A stretch of DNA of 64,000 nucleotides from Closterium sp. Naga37s-1. Lineage: Eukaryota > Streptophyta > Zygnematophyceae > Desmidiales > Closteriaceae. Shown piece by piece: positions 51,301 to 64,000 of this stretch. A program made the position numbers and the translations under genes. The notes under the pieces were generated by a model that worked only from the letters and a program-made list of their open reading frames with translations, was not told where the DNA came from and did no database searches. Position 1 is the stretch's first letter. Each line of letters begins with the position of its first letter. The stretch spans positions 32,501 through 96,500 of the forward strand of contig CANJKZ010001026.1 in the NCBI GenBank assembly GCA_947471745.1, written 5' to 3'.

Positions 51301-54300
51301 GTGCACTGTGTGTTTATCCCGTGCACTGTGTGTTTATCCCGTGCACTGTGTGTTTATCCCGTGCACTGTGTGTTTATCCCGTGCACTGTGTGTTTATCCC
51401 GTGCACTGTGTGTTTATCCCGTGCACTGTGTGTTTATCCCGTGCACTGTGTGTTTATCCCGTGCACTGTGTGTTTATCCCGTGCACTGTGTGTTTATCCC
51501 GTGCACTGTGTGTTTATCCCGTGCACTGTGTGTTTATCCCGTGCACTGTGTGTTTATCCCGTGCACTGTGTGTTTATCCCGTGCACTGTGTGTTTATCCC
51601 GTGCACTGTGTGTTTATCCCGTGCACTGTGTGTTTATCCCGTGCACTGTGTGTTTATCCCGTGCACTGTGTGTTTATCCCGTGCACTGTGTGTTTATCCC
51701 GTGCACTGTGTGTTTATCCCGTGCACTGTGTGTTTATCCCGTGCACTGTGTGTTTATCCCGTGCACTGTGTGTTTATCCCGTGCACTGTGTGTTTATCCC
51801 GTGCACTGTGTGTTTATCCCGTGCACTGTGTGTTTATCCCGTGCACTGTGTGTTTATCCCGTGCACTGTGTGTTTATCCCGTGCACTGTGTGTTTATCCC
51901 GTGCACTGTGTGTTTATCCCGTGCACTGTGTGTTTATCCCGTGCACTGTGTGTTTATCCCGTGCACTGTGTGTTTATCCCGTGCACTGTGTGTTTATCCC
52001 GTGCACTGTGTGTTTATCCCGTGCACTGTGTGTTTATCCCGTGCACTGTGTGTTTATCCCGTGCACTGTGTGTTTATCCCGTGCACTGTGTGTTTATCCC
52101 GTGCACTGTGTGTTTATCCCGTGCACTGTGTGTTTATCCCGTGCACTGTGTGTTTATCCCGTGCACTGTGTGTTTATCCCGTGCACTGTGTGTTTATCCC
52201 GTGCACTGTGTGTTTATCCCGTGCACTGTGTGTTTATCCCGTGCACTGTGTGTTTATCCCGTGCACTGTGTGTTTATCCCGTGCACTGTGTGTTTATCCC
52301 GTGCACTGTGTGTTTATCCCGTGCACTGTGTGTTTATCCCGTGCACTGTGTGTTTATCCCGTGCACTGTGTGTTTATCCCGTGCACTGTGTGTTTATCCC
52401 GTGCACTGTGTGTTTATCCCGTGCACTGTGTGTTTATCCCGTGCACTGTGTGTTTATCCCGTGCACTGTGTGTTTATCCCGTGCACTGTGTGTTTATCCC
52501 GTGCACTGTGTGTTTATCCCGTGCACTGTGTGTTTATCCCGTGCACTGTGTGTTTATCCCGTGCACTGTGTGTTTATCCCGTGCACTGTGTGTTTATCCC
52601 GTGCACTGTGTGTTTATCCCGTGCACTGTGTGTTTATCCCGTGCACTGTGTGTTTATCCCGTGCACTGTGTGTTTATCCCGTGCACTGTGTGTTTATCCC
52701 GTGCACTGTGTGTTTATCCCGTGCACTGTGTGTTTATCCCGTGCACTGTGTGTTTATCCCGTGCACTGTGTGTTTATCCCGTGCACTGTGTGTTTATCCC
52801 GTGCACTGTGTGTTTATCCCGTGCACTGTGTGTTTATCCCGTGCACTGTGTGTTTATCCCGTGCACTGTGTGTTTATCCCGTGCACTGTGTGTTTATCCC
52901 GTGCACTGTGTGTTTATCCCGTGCACTGTGTGTTTATCCCGTGCACTGTGTGTTTATCCCGTGCACTGTGTGTTTATCCCGTGCACTGTGTGTTTATCCC
53001 GTGCACTGTGTGTTTATCCCGTGCACTGTGTGTTTATCCCGTGCACTGTGTGTTTATCCCGTGCACTGTGTGTTTATCCCGTGCACTGTGTGTTTATCCC
53101 GTGCACTGTGTGTTTATCCCGTGCACTGTGTGTTTATCCCGTGCACTGTGTGTTTATCCCGTGCACTGTGTGTTTATCCCGTGCACTGTGTGTTTATCCC
53201 GTGCACTGTGTGTTTATCCCGTGCACTGTGTGTTTATCCCGTGCACTGTGTGTTTATCCCGTGCACTGAGTGTTTATCCCGTGCACTGTGTGTTTATCCC
53301 GTGCACTGTGTGTTTATCCCGTGCACTGTGTGTTTATCCCGTGCACTGTGTGTTTATCCCGTGCACTGTGTGTTTATCCCGTGCACTGTGTGTTTATCCC
53401 GTGCACTGTGTGTTTATCCCGTGCACTGTGTGTTTATCCCGTGCACTGTGTGTTTATCCCGTGCACTGTGTGTTTATCCCGTGCACTGTGTGTTTATCCC
53501 GTGCACTGTGTGTTTATCCCGTGCACTGTGTGTTTATCCCGTGCACTGTGTGTTTATCCCGTGCACTGTGTGTTTATCCCGTGCACTGTGTGTTTATCCC
53601 GTGCACTGTGTGTTTATCCCGTGCACTGTGTGTTTATCCCGTGCACTGTGTGTTTATCCCGTGCACTGTGTGTTTATCCCGTGCACTGTGTGTTTATCCC
53701 GTGCACTGTGTGTTTATCCCGTGCACTGTGTGTTTATCCCGTGCACTGAGTGTTTATCCCGTGCACTGAGTGTTTATCCCGTGCACTGAGTGTTTATCCC
53801 GTGCACTGAGTGTTTATCCCGTGCACTGAGTGTTTATCCCGTGCACTGAGTGTTTATCCCGTGCACTGAGTGTTTATCCCGTGCACTGTGTGTTTATCCC
53901 GTGCACTGAGTGTTTATCCCGTGCACTGAGTGTTTATCCCGTGCACTGAGTGTTTATCCCGTGCACTGTGTGTTTATCCCGTGCACTGTGTGTTTATCCC
54001 GTGCACTGTGTGTTTATCCCGTGCACTGTGTGTTTATCCCGTGCACTGACTGTTTATCCCGTGCACTGAGTGTTTATCCCGTGCACTGTGTGTTTATCCC
54101 GTGCACTGTGTGTTTATCCCGTGCACTGTGTGTTTATCCCGTGCACTGTGTGTTTATCCCGTGCACTGTGTGTTTATCCCGTGCACTGTGTGTTTATCCC
54201 GTGCACTGTGTGTTTATCCCGTGCACTGTGTGTTTATCCCGTGCACTGTGTGTTTATCCCGTGCACTGTGTGTTTATCCCGTGCACTGAGTGTTTATCCC

Positions 54301-57300
54301 GTGCACTGAGTGTTTATCCCGTGCACTGTGTGTTTATCCCGTGCACTGAGTGTTTATCCCGTGCACTGTGTGTTTATCCCGTGCACTGTGTGTTTATCCC
54401 GTGCACTGTGTGTTTATCCCGTGCACTGTGTGTTTATCCCGTGCACTGTGTGTTTATCCCGTGCACTGAGTGTTTATCCCGTGCACTGTGTGTTTATCCC
54501 GTGCACTGTGTGTTTATCCCGTGCACTGAGTGTTTATCCCGTGCACTGAGTGTTTATCCCGTGCACTGAGTGTTTATCCCGTGCACTGAGTGTTTATCCC
54601 GTGCACTGAGTGTTTATCCCGTGCACTGTGTGTTTATCCCGTGCACTGAGTGTTTATCCCGTGCACTGTGTGTTTATCCCGTGCACTGAGTGTTTATCCC
54701 GTGCACTGTGTGTTTATCCCGTGCACTGAGTGTTTATCCCGTGCACTGTGTGTTTATCCCGTGCACTGTGTGTTTATCCCGTGCACTGTGTGTTTATCCC
54801 GTGCACTGTGTGTTTATCCCGTGCACTGTGTGTTTATCCCGTGCACTGAGTGTTTATCCCGTGCACTGTGTGTTTATCCCGTGCACTGTGTGTTTATCCC
54901 GTGCACTGTGTGTTTATCCCGTGCACTGTGTGTTTATCCCGTGCACTGTGTGTTTATCCCGTGCACTGTGTGTTTATCCCGTGCACTGTGTGTTTATCCC
55001 GTGCACTGTGTGTTTAGCCCGTGCACTGTGTGTTTATCCCGTGCACTGAGTGTTTATCCCGTGCACTGTGTGTTTATCCCGTGCACTGTGTGTTTATCCC
55101 GTGCACTGTGTGTTTATCCCGTGCACTGTGTGTTTATCCCGTGCACTGTGTGTTTATCCCGTGCACTGTGTGTTTATCCCGTGCACTGTGTGTTTATCCC
55201 GTGCACTGTGTGTTTATCCCGTGCACTGTGTGTTTATCCCGTGCACTGTGTGTTTATCCCGTGCACTGTGTGTTTATCCCGTGCACTGTGTGTTTATCCC
55301 GTGCACTGTGTGTTTATCCCGTGCACTGTGTGTTTATCCCGTGCACTGAGTGTTTATCCCGTGCACTGTGTGTTTATCCCGTGCACTGTGTGTTTATCCC
55401 GTGCACTGTGTGTTTATCCCGTGCACTGTGTGTTTATCCCGTGCACTGTGTGTTTATCCCGTGCACTGTGTGTTTATCCCGTGCACTGTGTGTTTATCCC
55501 GTGCACTGTGTGTTTATCCCGTGCACTGTGTGTTTATCCCGTGCACTGTGTGTTTATCCCGTGCACTGTGTGTTTATCCCGTGCACTGTGTGTTTATCCC
55601 GTGCACTGTGTGTTTATCCCGTGCACTGTGTGTTTATCCCGTGCACTGTGTGTTTATCCCGTGCACTGTGTGTTTATCCCGTGCACTGTGTGTTTATCCC
55701 GTGCACTGTGTGTTTATCCCGTGCACTGTGTGTTTATCCCGTGCACTGTGTGTTTATCCCGTGCACTGTGTGTTTATCCCGTGCACTGTGTGTTTATCCC
55801 GTGCACTGTGTGTTTATCCCGTGCACTGTGTGTTTATCCCGTGCACTGTGTGTTTATCCCGTGCACTGTGTGTTTATCCCGTGCACTGTGTGTTTATCCC
55901 GTGCACTGTGTGTTTATCCCGTGCACTGTGTGTTTATCCCGTGCACTGTGTGTTTATCCCGTGCACTGTGTGTTTATCCCGTGCACTGTGTGTTTATCCC
56001 GTGCACTGTGTGTTTATCCCGTGCACTGTGTGTTTATCCCGTGCACTGTGTGTTTATCCCGTGCACTGTGTGTTTATCCCGTGCACTGTGTGTTTATCCC
56101 GTGCACTGTGTGTTTATCCCGTGCACTGTGTGTTTATCCCGTGCACTGTGTGTTTATCCCGTGCACTGTGTGTTTATCCCGTGCACTGTGTGTTTATCCC
56201 GTGCACTGTGTGTTTATCCCGTGCACTGTGTGTTTATCCCGTGCACTGTGTGTTTATCCCGTGCACTGTGTGTTTATCCCGTGCACTGTGTGTTTATCCC
56301 GTGCACTGTGTGTTTATCCCGTGCACTGTGTGTTTATCCCGTGCACTGTGTGTTTATCCCGTGCACTGTGTGTTTATCCCGTGCACTGTGTGTTTATCCC
56401 GTGCACTGTGTGTTTATCCCGTGCACTGTGTGTTTATCCCGTGCACTGTGTGTTTATCCCGTGCACTGTGTGTTTATCCCGTGCACTGTGTGTTTATCCC
56501 GTGCACTGTGTGTTTATCCCGTGCACTGTGTGTTTATCCCGTGCACTGTGTGTTTATCCCGTGCACTGTGTGTTTATCCCGTGCACTGTGTGTTTATCCC
56601 GTGCACTGTGTGTTTATCCCGTGCACTGTGTGTTTATCCCGTGCACTGTGTGTTTATCCCGTGCACTGTGTGTTTATCCCGTGCACTGTGTGTTTATCCC
56701 GTGCACTGTGTGTTTATCCCGTGCACTGTGTGTTTATCCCGTGCACTGTGTGTTTATCCCGTGCACTGTGTGTTTATCCCGTGCACTGTGTGTTTATCCC
56801 GTGCACTGTGTGTTTATCCCGTGCACTGTGTGTTTATCCCGTGCACTGTGTGTTTATCCCGTGCACTGTGTGTTTATCCCGTGCACTGTGTGTTTATCCC
56901 GTGCACTGTGTGTTTATCCCGTGCACTGTGTGTTTATCCCGTGCACTGTGTGTTTATCCCGTGCACTGTGTGTTTATCCCGTGCACTGTGTGTTTATCCC
57001 GTGCACTGTGTGTTTATCCCGTGCACTGTGTGTTTATCCCGTGCACTGTGTGTTTATCCCGTGCACTGTGTGTTTATCCCGTGCACTGTGTGTTTATCCC
57101 GTGCACTGTGTGTTTATCCCGTGCACTGTGTGTTTATCCCGTGCACTGTGTGTTTATCCCGTGCACTGTGTGTTTATCCCGTGCACTGTGTGTTTATCCC
57201 GTGCACTGTGTGTTTATCCCGTGCACTGTGTGTTTATCCCGTGCACTGTGTGTTTATCCCGTGCACTGTGTGTTTATCCCGTGCACTGTGTGTTTATCCC

Positions 57301-60300
57301 GTGCACTGTGTGTTTATCCCGTGCACTGTGTGTTTATCCCGTGCACTGTGTGTTTATCCCGTGCACTGTGTGTTTATCCCGTGCACTGTGTGTTTATCCC
57401 GTGCACTGTGTGTTTATCCCGTGCACTGTGTGTTTATCCCGTGCACTGTGTGTTTATCCCGTGCACTGTGTGTTTATCCCGTGCACTGTGTGTTTATCCC
57501 GTGCACTGTGTGTTTATCCCGTGCACTGTGTGTTTATCCCGTGCACTGTGTGTTTATCCCGTGCACTGTGTGTTTATCCCGTGCACTGTGTGTTTATCCC
57601 GTGCACTGTGTGTTTATCCCGTGCACTGTGTGTTTATCCCGTGCACTGTGTGTTTATCCCGTGCACTGTGTGTTTATCCCGTGCACTGTGTGTTTATCCC
57701 GTGCACTGTGTGTTTATCCCGTGCACTGTGTGTTTATCCCGTGCACTGTGTGTTTATCCCGTGCACTGTGTGTTTATCCCGTGCACTGTGTGTTTATCCC
57801 GTGCACTGTGTGTTTATCCCGTGCACTGTGTGTTTATCCCGTGCACTGTGTGTTTATCCCGTGCACTGTGTGTTTATCCCGTGCACTGTGTGTTTATCCC
57901 GTGCACTGTGTGTTTATCCCGTGCACTGTGTGTTTATCCCGTGCACTGTGTGTTTATCCCGTGCACTGTGTGTTTATCCCGTGCACTGTGTGTTTATCCC
58001 GTGCACTGTGTGTTTATCCCGTGCACTGTGTGTTTATCCCGTGCACTGTGTGTTTATCCCGTGCACTGTGTGTTTATCCCGTGCACTGTGTGTTTATCCC
58101 GTGCACTGTGTGTTTATCCCGTGCACTGTGTGTTTATCCCGTGCACTGTGTGTTTATCCCGTGCACTGTGTGTTTATCCCGTGCACTGTGTGTTTATCCC
58201 GTGCACTGTGTGTTTATCCCGTGCACTGTGTGTTTATCCCGTGCACTGTGTGTTTATCCCGTGCACTGTGTGTTTATCCCGTGCACTGTGTGTTTATCCC
58301 GTGCACTGTGTGTTTATCCCGTGCACTGTGTGTTTATCCCGTGCACTGTGTGTTTATCCCGTGCACTGAGTGTTTATCCCGTGCACTGTGTGTTTATCCC
58401 GTGCACTGTGTGTTTATCCCGTGCACTGTGTGTTTATCCCGTGCACTGTGTGTTTATCCCGTGCACTGTGTGTTTATCCCGTGCACTGTGTGTTTATCCC
58501 GTGCACTGTGTGTTTATCCCGTGCACTGTGTGTTTATCCCGTGCACTGTGTGTTTATCCCGTGCACTGTGTGTTTATCCCGTGCACTGTGTGTTTATCCC
58601 GTGCACTGAGTGTTTATCCCGTGCACTGTGTGTTTATCCCGTGCACTGAGTGTTTATCCCGTGCACTGTGTGTTTATCCCGTGCACTGAGTGTTTATCCC
58701 GTGCACTGTGTGTTTATCCCGTGCACTGAGTGTTTATCCCGTGCACTGTGTGTTTATCCCGTGCACTGTGTGTTTATCCCGTGCACTGTGTGTTTATCCC
58801 GTGCACTGTGTGTTTATCCCGTGCACTGTGTGTTTATCCCGTGCACTGAGTGTTTATCCCGTGCACTGTGTGTTTATCCCGTGCACTGTGTGTTTATCCC
58901 GTGCACTGTGTGTTTATCCCGTGCACTGTGTGTTTATCCCGTGCACTGTGTGTTTATCCCGTGCACTGTGTGTTTATCCCGTGCACTGTGTGTTTATCCC
59001 GTGCACTGTGTGTTTATCCCGTGCACTGTGTGTTTATCCCGTGCACTGTGTGTTTATCCCGTGCACTGTGTGTTTATCCCGTGCACTGTGTGTTTATCCC
59101 GTGCACTGTGTGTTTATCCCGTGCACTGTGTGTTTATCCCGTGCACTGTGTGTTTATCCCGTGCACTGTGTGTTTATCCCGTGCACTGTGTGTTTATCCC
59201 GTGCACTGTGTGTTTATCCCGTGCACTGTGTGTTTATCCCGTGCACTGTGTGTTTATCCCGTGCACTGTGTGTTTATCCCGTGCACTGTGTGTTTATCCC
59301 GTGCACTGTGTGTTTATCCCGTGCACTGTGTGTTTATCCCGTGCACTGTGTGTTTATCCCGTGCACTGTGTGTTTATCCCGTGCACTGTGTGTTTATCCC
59401 GTGCACTGTGTGTTTATCCCGTGCACTGTGTGTTTATCCCGTGCACTGTGTGTTTATCCCGTGCACTGTGTGTTTATCCCGTGCACTGTGTGTTTATCCC
59501 GTGCACTGTGTGTTTATCCCGTGCACTGTGTGTTTATCCCGTGCACTGTGTGTTTATCCCGTGCACTGTGTGTTTATCCCGTGCACTGTGTGTTTATCCC
59601 GTGCACTGTGTGTTTATCCCGTGCACTGTGTGTTTATCCCGTGCACTGTGTGTTTATCCCGTGCACTGTGTGTTTATCCCGTGCACTGTGTGTTTATCCC
59701 GTGCACTGTGTGTTTATCCCGTGCACTGTGTGTTTATCCCGTGCACTGTGTGTTTATCCCGTGCACTGAGTGTTTATCCCGTGCACTGTGTGTTTATCCC
59801 GTGCACTGTGTGTTTATCCCGTGCACTGTGTGTTTATCCCGTGCACTGTGTGTTTATCCCGTGCACTGTGTGTTTATCCCGTGCACTGTGTGTTTATCCC
59901 GTGCACTGTGTGTTTATCCCGTGCACTGTGTGTTTATCCCGTGCACTGTGTGTTTATCCCGTGCACTGTGTGTTTATCCCGTGCACTGTGTGTTTATCCC
60001 GTGCACTGTGTGTTTATCCCGTGCACTGTGTGTTTATCCCGTGCACTGTGTGTTTATCCCGTGCACTGTGTGTTTATCCCGTGCACTGTGTGTTTATCCC
60101 GTGCACTGTGTGTTTATCCCGTGCACTGTGTGTTTATCCCGTGCACTGTGTGTTTATCCCGTGCACTGTGTGTTTATCCCGTGCACTGTGTGTTTATCCC
60201 GTGCACTGTGTGTTTATCCCGTGCACTGAGTGTTTATCCCGTGCACTGTGTGTTTATCCCGTGCACTGTGTGTTTATCCCGTGCACTGTGTGTTTATCCC

Positions 60301-63300
60301 GTGCACTGTGTGTTTATCCCGTGCACTGTGTGTTTATCCCGTGCACTGTGTGTTTATCCCGTGCACTGTGTGTTTATCCCGTGCACTGTGTGTTTATCCC
60401 GTGCACTGTGTGTTTATCCCGTGCACTGTGTGTTTATCCCGTGCACTGTGTGTTTATCCCGTGCACTGTGTGTTTATCCCGTGCACTGTGTGTTTATCCC
60501 GTGCACTGTGTGTTTATCCCGTGCACTGTGTGTTTATCCCGTGCACTGTGTGTTTATCCCGTGCACTGTGTGTTTATCCCGTGCACTGTGTGTTTATCCC
60601 GTGCACTGTGTGTTTATCCCGTGCACTGTGTGTTTATCCCGTGCACTGTGTGTTTATCCCGTGCACTGTGTGTTTATCCCGTGCACTGTGTGTTTATCCC
60701 GTGCACTGTGTGTTTATCCCGTGCACTGTGTGTTTATCCCGTGCACTGTGTGTTTATCCCGTGCACTGAGTGTTTATCCCGTGCACTGTGTGTTTATCCC
60801 GTGCACTGTGTGTTTATCCCGTGCACTGAGTGTTTATCCCGTGCACTGAGTGTTTATCCCGTGCACTGAGTGTTTATCCCGTGCACTGAGTGTTTATCCC
60901 GTGCACTGAGTGTTTATCCCGTGCACTGAGTGTTTATCCCGTGCACTGTGTGTTTATCCCGTGCACTGAGTGTTTATCCCGTGCACTGAGTGTTTATCCC
61001 GTGCACTGTGTGTTTATCCCGTGCACTGTGTGTTTATCCCGTGCACTGTGTGTTTATCCCGTGCACTGTGTGTTTATCCCGTGCACTGTGTGTTTATCCC
61101 GTGCACTGTGTGTTTATCCCGTGCACTGAGTGTTTATCCCGTGCACTGTGTGTTTATCCCGTGCACTGTGTGTTTATCCCGTGCACTGTGTGTTTATCCC
61201 GTGCACTGTGTGTTTATCCCGTGCACTGTGTGTTTATCCCGTGCACTGTGTGTTTATCCCGTGCACTGTGTGTTTATCCCGTGCACTGTGTGTTTATCCC
61301 GTGCACTGTGTGTTTATCCCGTGCACTGTGTGTTTATCCCGTGCACTGTGTGTTTATCCCGTGCACTGTGTGTTTATCCCGTGCACTGTGTGTTTATCCC
61401 GTGCACTGTGTGTTTATCCCGTGCACTGTGTGTTTATCCCGTGCACTGTGTGTTTATCCCGTGCACTGTGTGTTTATCCCGTGCACTGTGTGTTTATCCC
61501 GTGCACTGTGTGTTTATCCCGTGCACTGTGTGTTTATCCCGTGCACTGTGTGTTTATCCCGTGCACTGTGTGTTTATCCCGTGCACTGAGTGTTTATCCC
61601 GTGCACTGTGTGTTTATCCCGTGCACTGTGTGTTTATCCCGTGCACTGAGTGTTTATCCCGTGCACTGAGTGTTTATCCCGTGCACTGTGTGTTTATCCC
61701 GTGCACTGTGTGTTTATCCCGTGCACTGTGTGTTTATCCCGTGCACTGAGTGTTTATCCCGTGCACTGTGTGTTTATCCCGTGCACTGAGTGTTTATCCC
61801 GTGCACTGTGTGTTTATCCCGTGCACTGTGTGTTTATCCCGTGCACTGTGTGTTTATCCCGTGCACTGTGTGTTTATCCCGTGCACTGTGTGTTTATCCC
61901 GTGCACTGAGTGTTTATCCCGTGCACTGTGTGTTTATCCCGTGCACTGTGTGTTTATCCCGTGCACTGTGTGTTTATCCCGTGCACTGTGTGTTTATCCC
62001 GTGCACTGTGTGTTTATCCCGTGCACTGTGTGTTTATCCCGTGCACTGTGTGTTTATCCCGTGCACTGTGTGTTTATCCCGTGCACTGTGTGTTTATCCC
62101 GTGCACTGTGTGTTTATCCCGTGCACTGTGTGTTTATCCCGTGCACTGTGTGTTTATCCCGTGCACTGTGTGTTTATCCCGTGCACTGAGTGTTTATCCC
62201 GTGCACTGTGTGTTTATCCCGTGCACTGTGTGTTTATCCCGTGCACTGTGTGTTTATCCCGTGCACTGTGTGTTTATCCCGTGCACTGTGTGTTTATCCC
62301 GTGCACTGTGTGTTTATCCCGTGCACTGTGTGTTTATCCCGTGCACTGTGTGTTTATCCCGTGCACTGTGTGTTTATCCCGTGCACTGTGTGTTTATCCC
62401 GTGCACTGTGTGTTTATCCCGTGCACTGTGTGTTTATCCCGTGCACTGTGTGTTTATCCCGTGCACTGTGTGTTTATCCCGTGCACTGTGTGTTTATCCC
62501 GTGCACTGTGTGTTTATCCCGTGCACTGTGTGTTTATCCCGTGCACTGTGTGTTTATCCCGTGCACTGTGTGTTTATCCCGTGCACTGTGTGTTTATCCC
62601 GTGCACTGTGTGTTTATCCCGTGCACTGTGTGTTTATCCCGTGCACTGTGTGTTTATCCCGTGCACTGTGTGTTTATCCCGTGCACTGTGTGTTTATCCC
62701 GTGCACTGTGTGTTTATCCCGTGCACTGTGTGTTTATCCCGTGCACTGTGTGTTTATCCCGTGCACTGTGTGTTTATCCCGTGCACTGTGTGTTTATCCC
62801 GTGCACTGTGTGTTTATCCCGTGCACTGTGTGTTTATCCCGTGCACTGTGTGTTTATCCCGTGCACTGTGTGTTTATCCCGTGCACTGTGTGTTTATCCC
62901 GTGCACTGTGTGTTTATCCCGTGCACTGTGTGTTTATCCCGTGCACTGTGTGTTTATCCCGTGCACTGTGTGTTTATCCCGTGCACTGTGTGTTTATCCC
63001 GTGCACTGTGTGTTTATCCCGTGCACTGTGTGTTTATCCCGTGCACTGTGTGTTTATCCCGTGCACTGTGTGTTTATCCCGTGCACTGTGTGTTTATCCC
63101 GTGCACTGTGTGTTTATCCCGTGCACTGTGTGTTTATCCCGTGCACTGTGTGTTTATCCCGTGCACTGTGTGTTTATCCCGTGCACTGTGTGTTTATCCC
63201 GTGCACTGTGTGTTTATCCCGTGCACTGTGTGTTTATCCCGTGCACTGTGTGTTTATCCCGTGCACTGTGTGTTTATCCCGTGCACTGTGTGTTTATCCC

Positions 63301-64000
63301 GTGCACTGTGTGTTTATCCCGTGCACTGTGTGTTTATCCCGTGCACTGTGTGTTTATCCCGTGCACTGTGTGTTTATCCCGTGCACTGTGTGTTTATCCC
63401 GTGCACTGTGTGTTTATCCCGTGCACTGTGTGTTTATCCCGTGCACTGTGTGTTTATCCCGTGCACTGTGTGTTTATCCCGTGCACTGTGTGTTTATCCC
63501 GTGCACTGTGTGTTTATCCCGTGCACTGTGTGTTTATCCCGTGCACTGTGTGTTTATCCCGTGCACTGTGTGTTTATCCCGTGCACTGTGTGTTTATCCC
63601 GTGCACTGTGTGTTTATCCCGTGCACTGTGTGTTTATCCCGTGCACTGTGTGTTTATCCCGTGCACTGTGTGTTTATCCCGTGCACTGTGTGTTTATCCC
63701 GTGCACTGTGTGTTTATCCCGTGCACTGTGTGTTTATCCCGTGCACTGTGTGTTTATCCCGTGCACTGTGTGTTTATCCCGTGCACTGTGTGTTTATCCC
63801 GTGCACTGTGTGTTTATCCCGTGCACTGTGTGTTTATCCCGTGCACTGTGTGTTTATCCCGTGCACTGTGTGTTTATCCCGTGCACTGTGTGTTTATCCC
63901 GTGCACTGTGTGTTTATCCCGTGCACTGTGTGTTTATCCCGTGCACTGTGTGTTTATCCCGTGCACTGTGTGTTTATCCCGTGCACTGTGTGTTTATCCC
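30309..64000 (+). repeat. 20-bp satellite 2, about 1,685 copies in view
   Basis: The unit is TGTTTAGCCCGTGCACTGTG with diagnostic variants: TTTAG/TTTAT/TTTAA and CTGTG/CTGAG/CTGAC. Zones by eye: 30309-32650 mostly TTTAG; 32651-33900 mixed TTTAT and CTGAG; 33901-35040 TTTAG; 35041-38930 mixed; 38931-40020 TTTAG; 40021-43250 mixed; 43251-44150 TTTAG; 44151-50530 mixed with many indels; 50531-64000 nearly uniform TTTAT with CTGTG and scattered CTGAG. The TTTAT unit has no stop codon in any + frame, which creates the very long artificial open frames here. The array continues beyond the window. Confidence 0.98.
33901..50530 (+). repeat. Higher-order repeats inside satellite 2
   Basis: Rare variants recur in the same order at constant offsets. 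GCATTATG occurs at about 34250, 39252 and 43394; the GTGTTTTTATCCC variant near 34496, 39497 and 43638; CCCGTGTACTG near 34568, 39570 and 43711. Offsets are about 5.0 kb and 4.14 kb. TTTAACCC occurs near 31721, 34060 and 39060. Within the mixed zones CTGACTG recurs near 36014, 36554, 37134, 37654 and 38234, giving nested blocks of 520-580 bp (26-29 monomers). This shows multi-kilobase tandem duplications on top of the 20-bp period. Confidence 0.85.

Larger units (their letters stand above)
30136..64000 (+). other. Intron 15 (or 3' flank), at least 33.9 kb
   Basis: It begins at the exon 15 donor GAG|GTGAGG. After about 170 nt of unique sequence it becomes satellite 2 and stays so to the window edge. 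No exon, acceptor context or other gene interrupts it. It is called an intron because the channel frame is open at 30135 and the family has more C-terminal domains. The alternative is a gene truncated by satellite expansion. Confidence 0.6.

Noticed and set aside
50272-62189. Open frames of up to 1,239 codons giving VFIPCTVCLSRALCVYPVHC repeats
   Set aside because: They arise because the 20-bp unit (2 modulo 3) has no stop in any + frame when it carries TTTAT. All three frames are open at once, which is a repeat artefact, with no start context or domain.
30309-64000. Telomere repeat
   Set aside because: The unit is 20 bp and unlike the TTTAGGG family, apart from the chance word TTTAG; no G-rich heptamer occurs.

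Overview
This window is eukaryotic nuclear DNA from a GC-rich member of the green lineage. The main evidence is one long gene on the + strand, split by many GT-AG introns, that encodes a plant-type Shaker K+ channel closest in memory to the SKOR/GORK outward rectifiers. Plant-like Copia and hAT transposons support this. A streptophyte alga of the zygnematophyte kind is my best guess, but the species is inference. No prokaryotic genes, rRNA, tRNA or CRISPR were seen.

Layout. 1-3947: the 5' part of a broken Copia-type LTR element on the - strand (gag, protease region, primer site, 132-bp LTR). 3948-7163: non-coding or unexplained DNA with a GTCGAC-rich tract (about 5090-5850) and a 127-codon orphan ORF. 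7164-30135 and beyond: the K+ channel gene, 15 exons in view. Their lengths sum to exactly 2400 nt (800 codons) with matching phase at every junction. They cover a long N-terminal extension, S1-S6 with the TTGYGD filter, the C-linker and the cyclic-nucleotide-binding-like domain. The 3' end (in SKOR: ankyrin repeats and KHA) lies beyond the window.

The introns hold most of the DNA. Intron 8 (7.8 kb) splits the filter codons and is almost wholly a 20-bp satellite (about 376 copies). Intron 10 (5.5 kb) holds an apparently intact 4.4-kb hAT element (987-aa transposase, 8-bp target duplication) and a GTGCATG-rich array. Intron 12 holds a 1.17-kb non-autonomous relative of that hAT with its own 8-bp target duplication. 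Intron 15 is at least 33.9 kb, nearly all a second 20-bp satellite (about 1,685 copies) with higher-order structure, and runs off the right edge. Two small inverted-repeat elements sit in introns 4 and 6.

The most notable pattern is repeated local amplification of exon-intron junctions. Short arrays start at splice donors (introns 5 and 12), and decayed partial exon copies lie beside exons 4, 6, 12, 13 and 14. Both large satellites have a 20-bp period and share the heptamer GTGCACT. I propose that junction-seeded tandem duplication built the introns of this gene. The very long open frames in 30.3-64 kb result from a stop-free repeat unit and are not genes.
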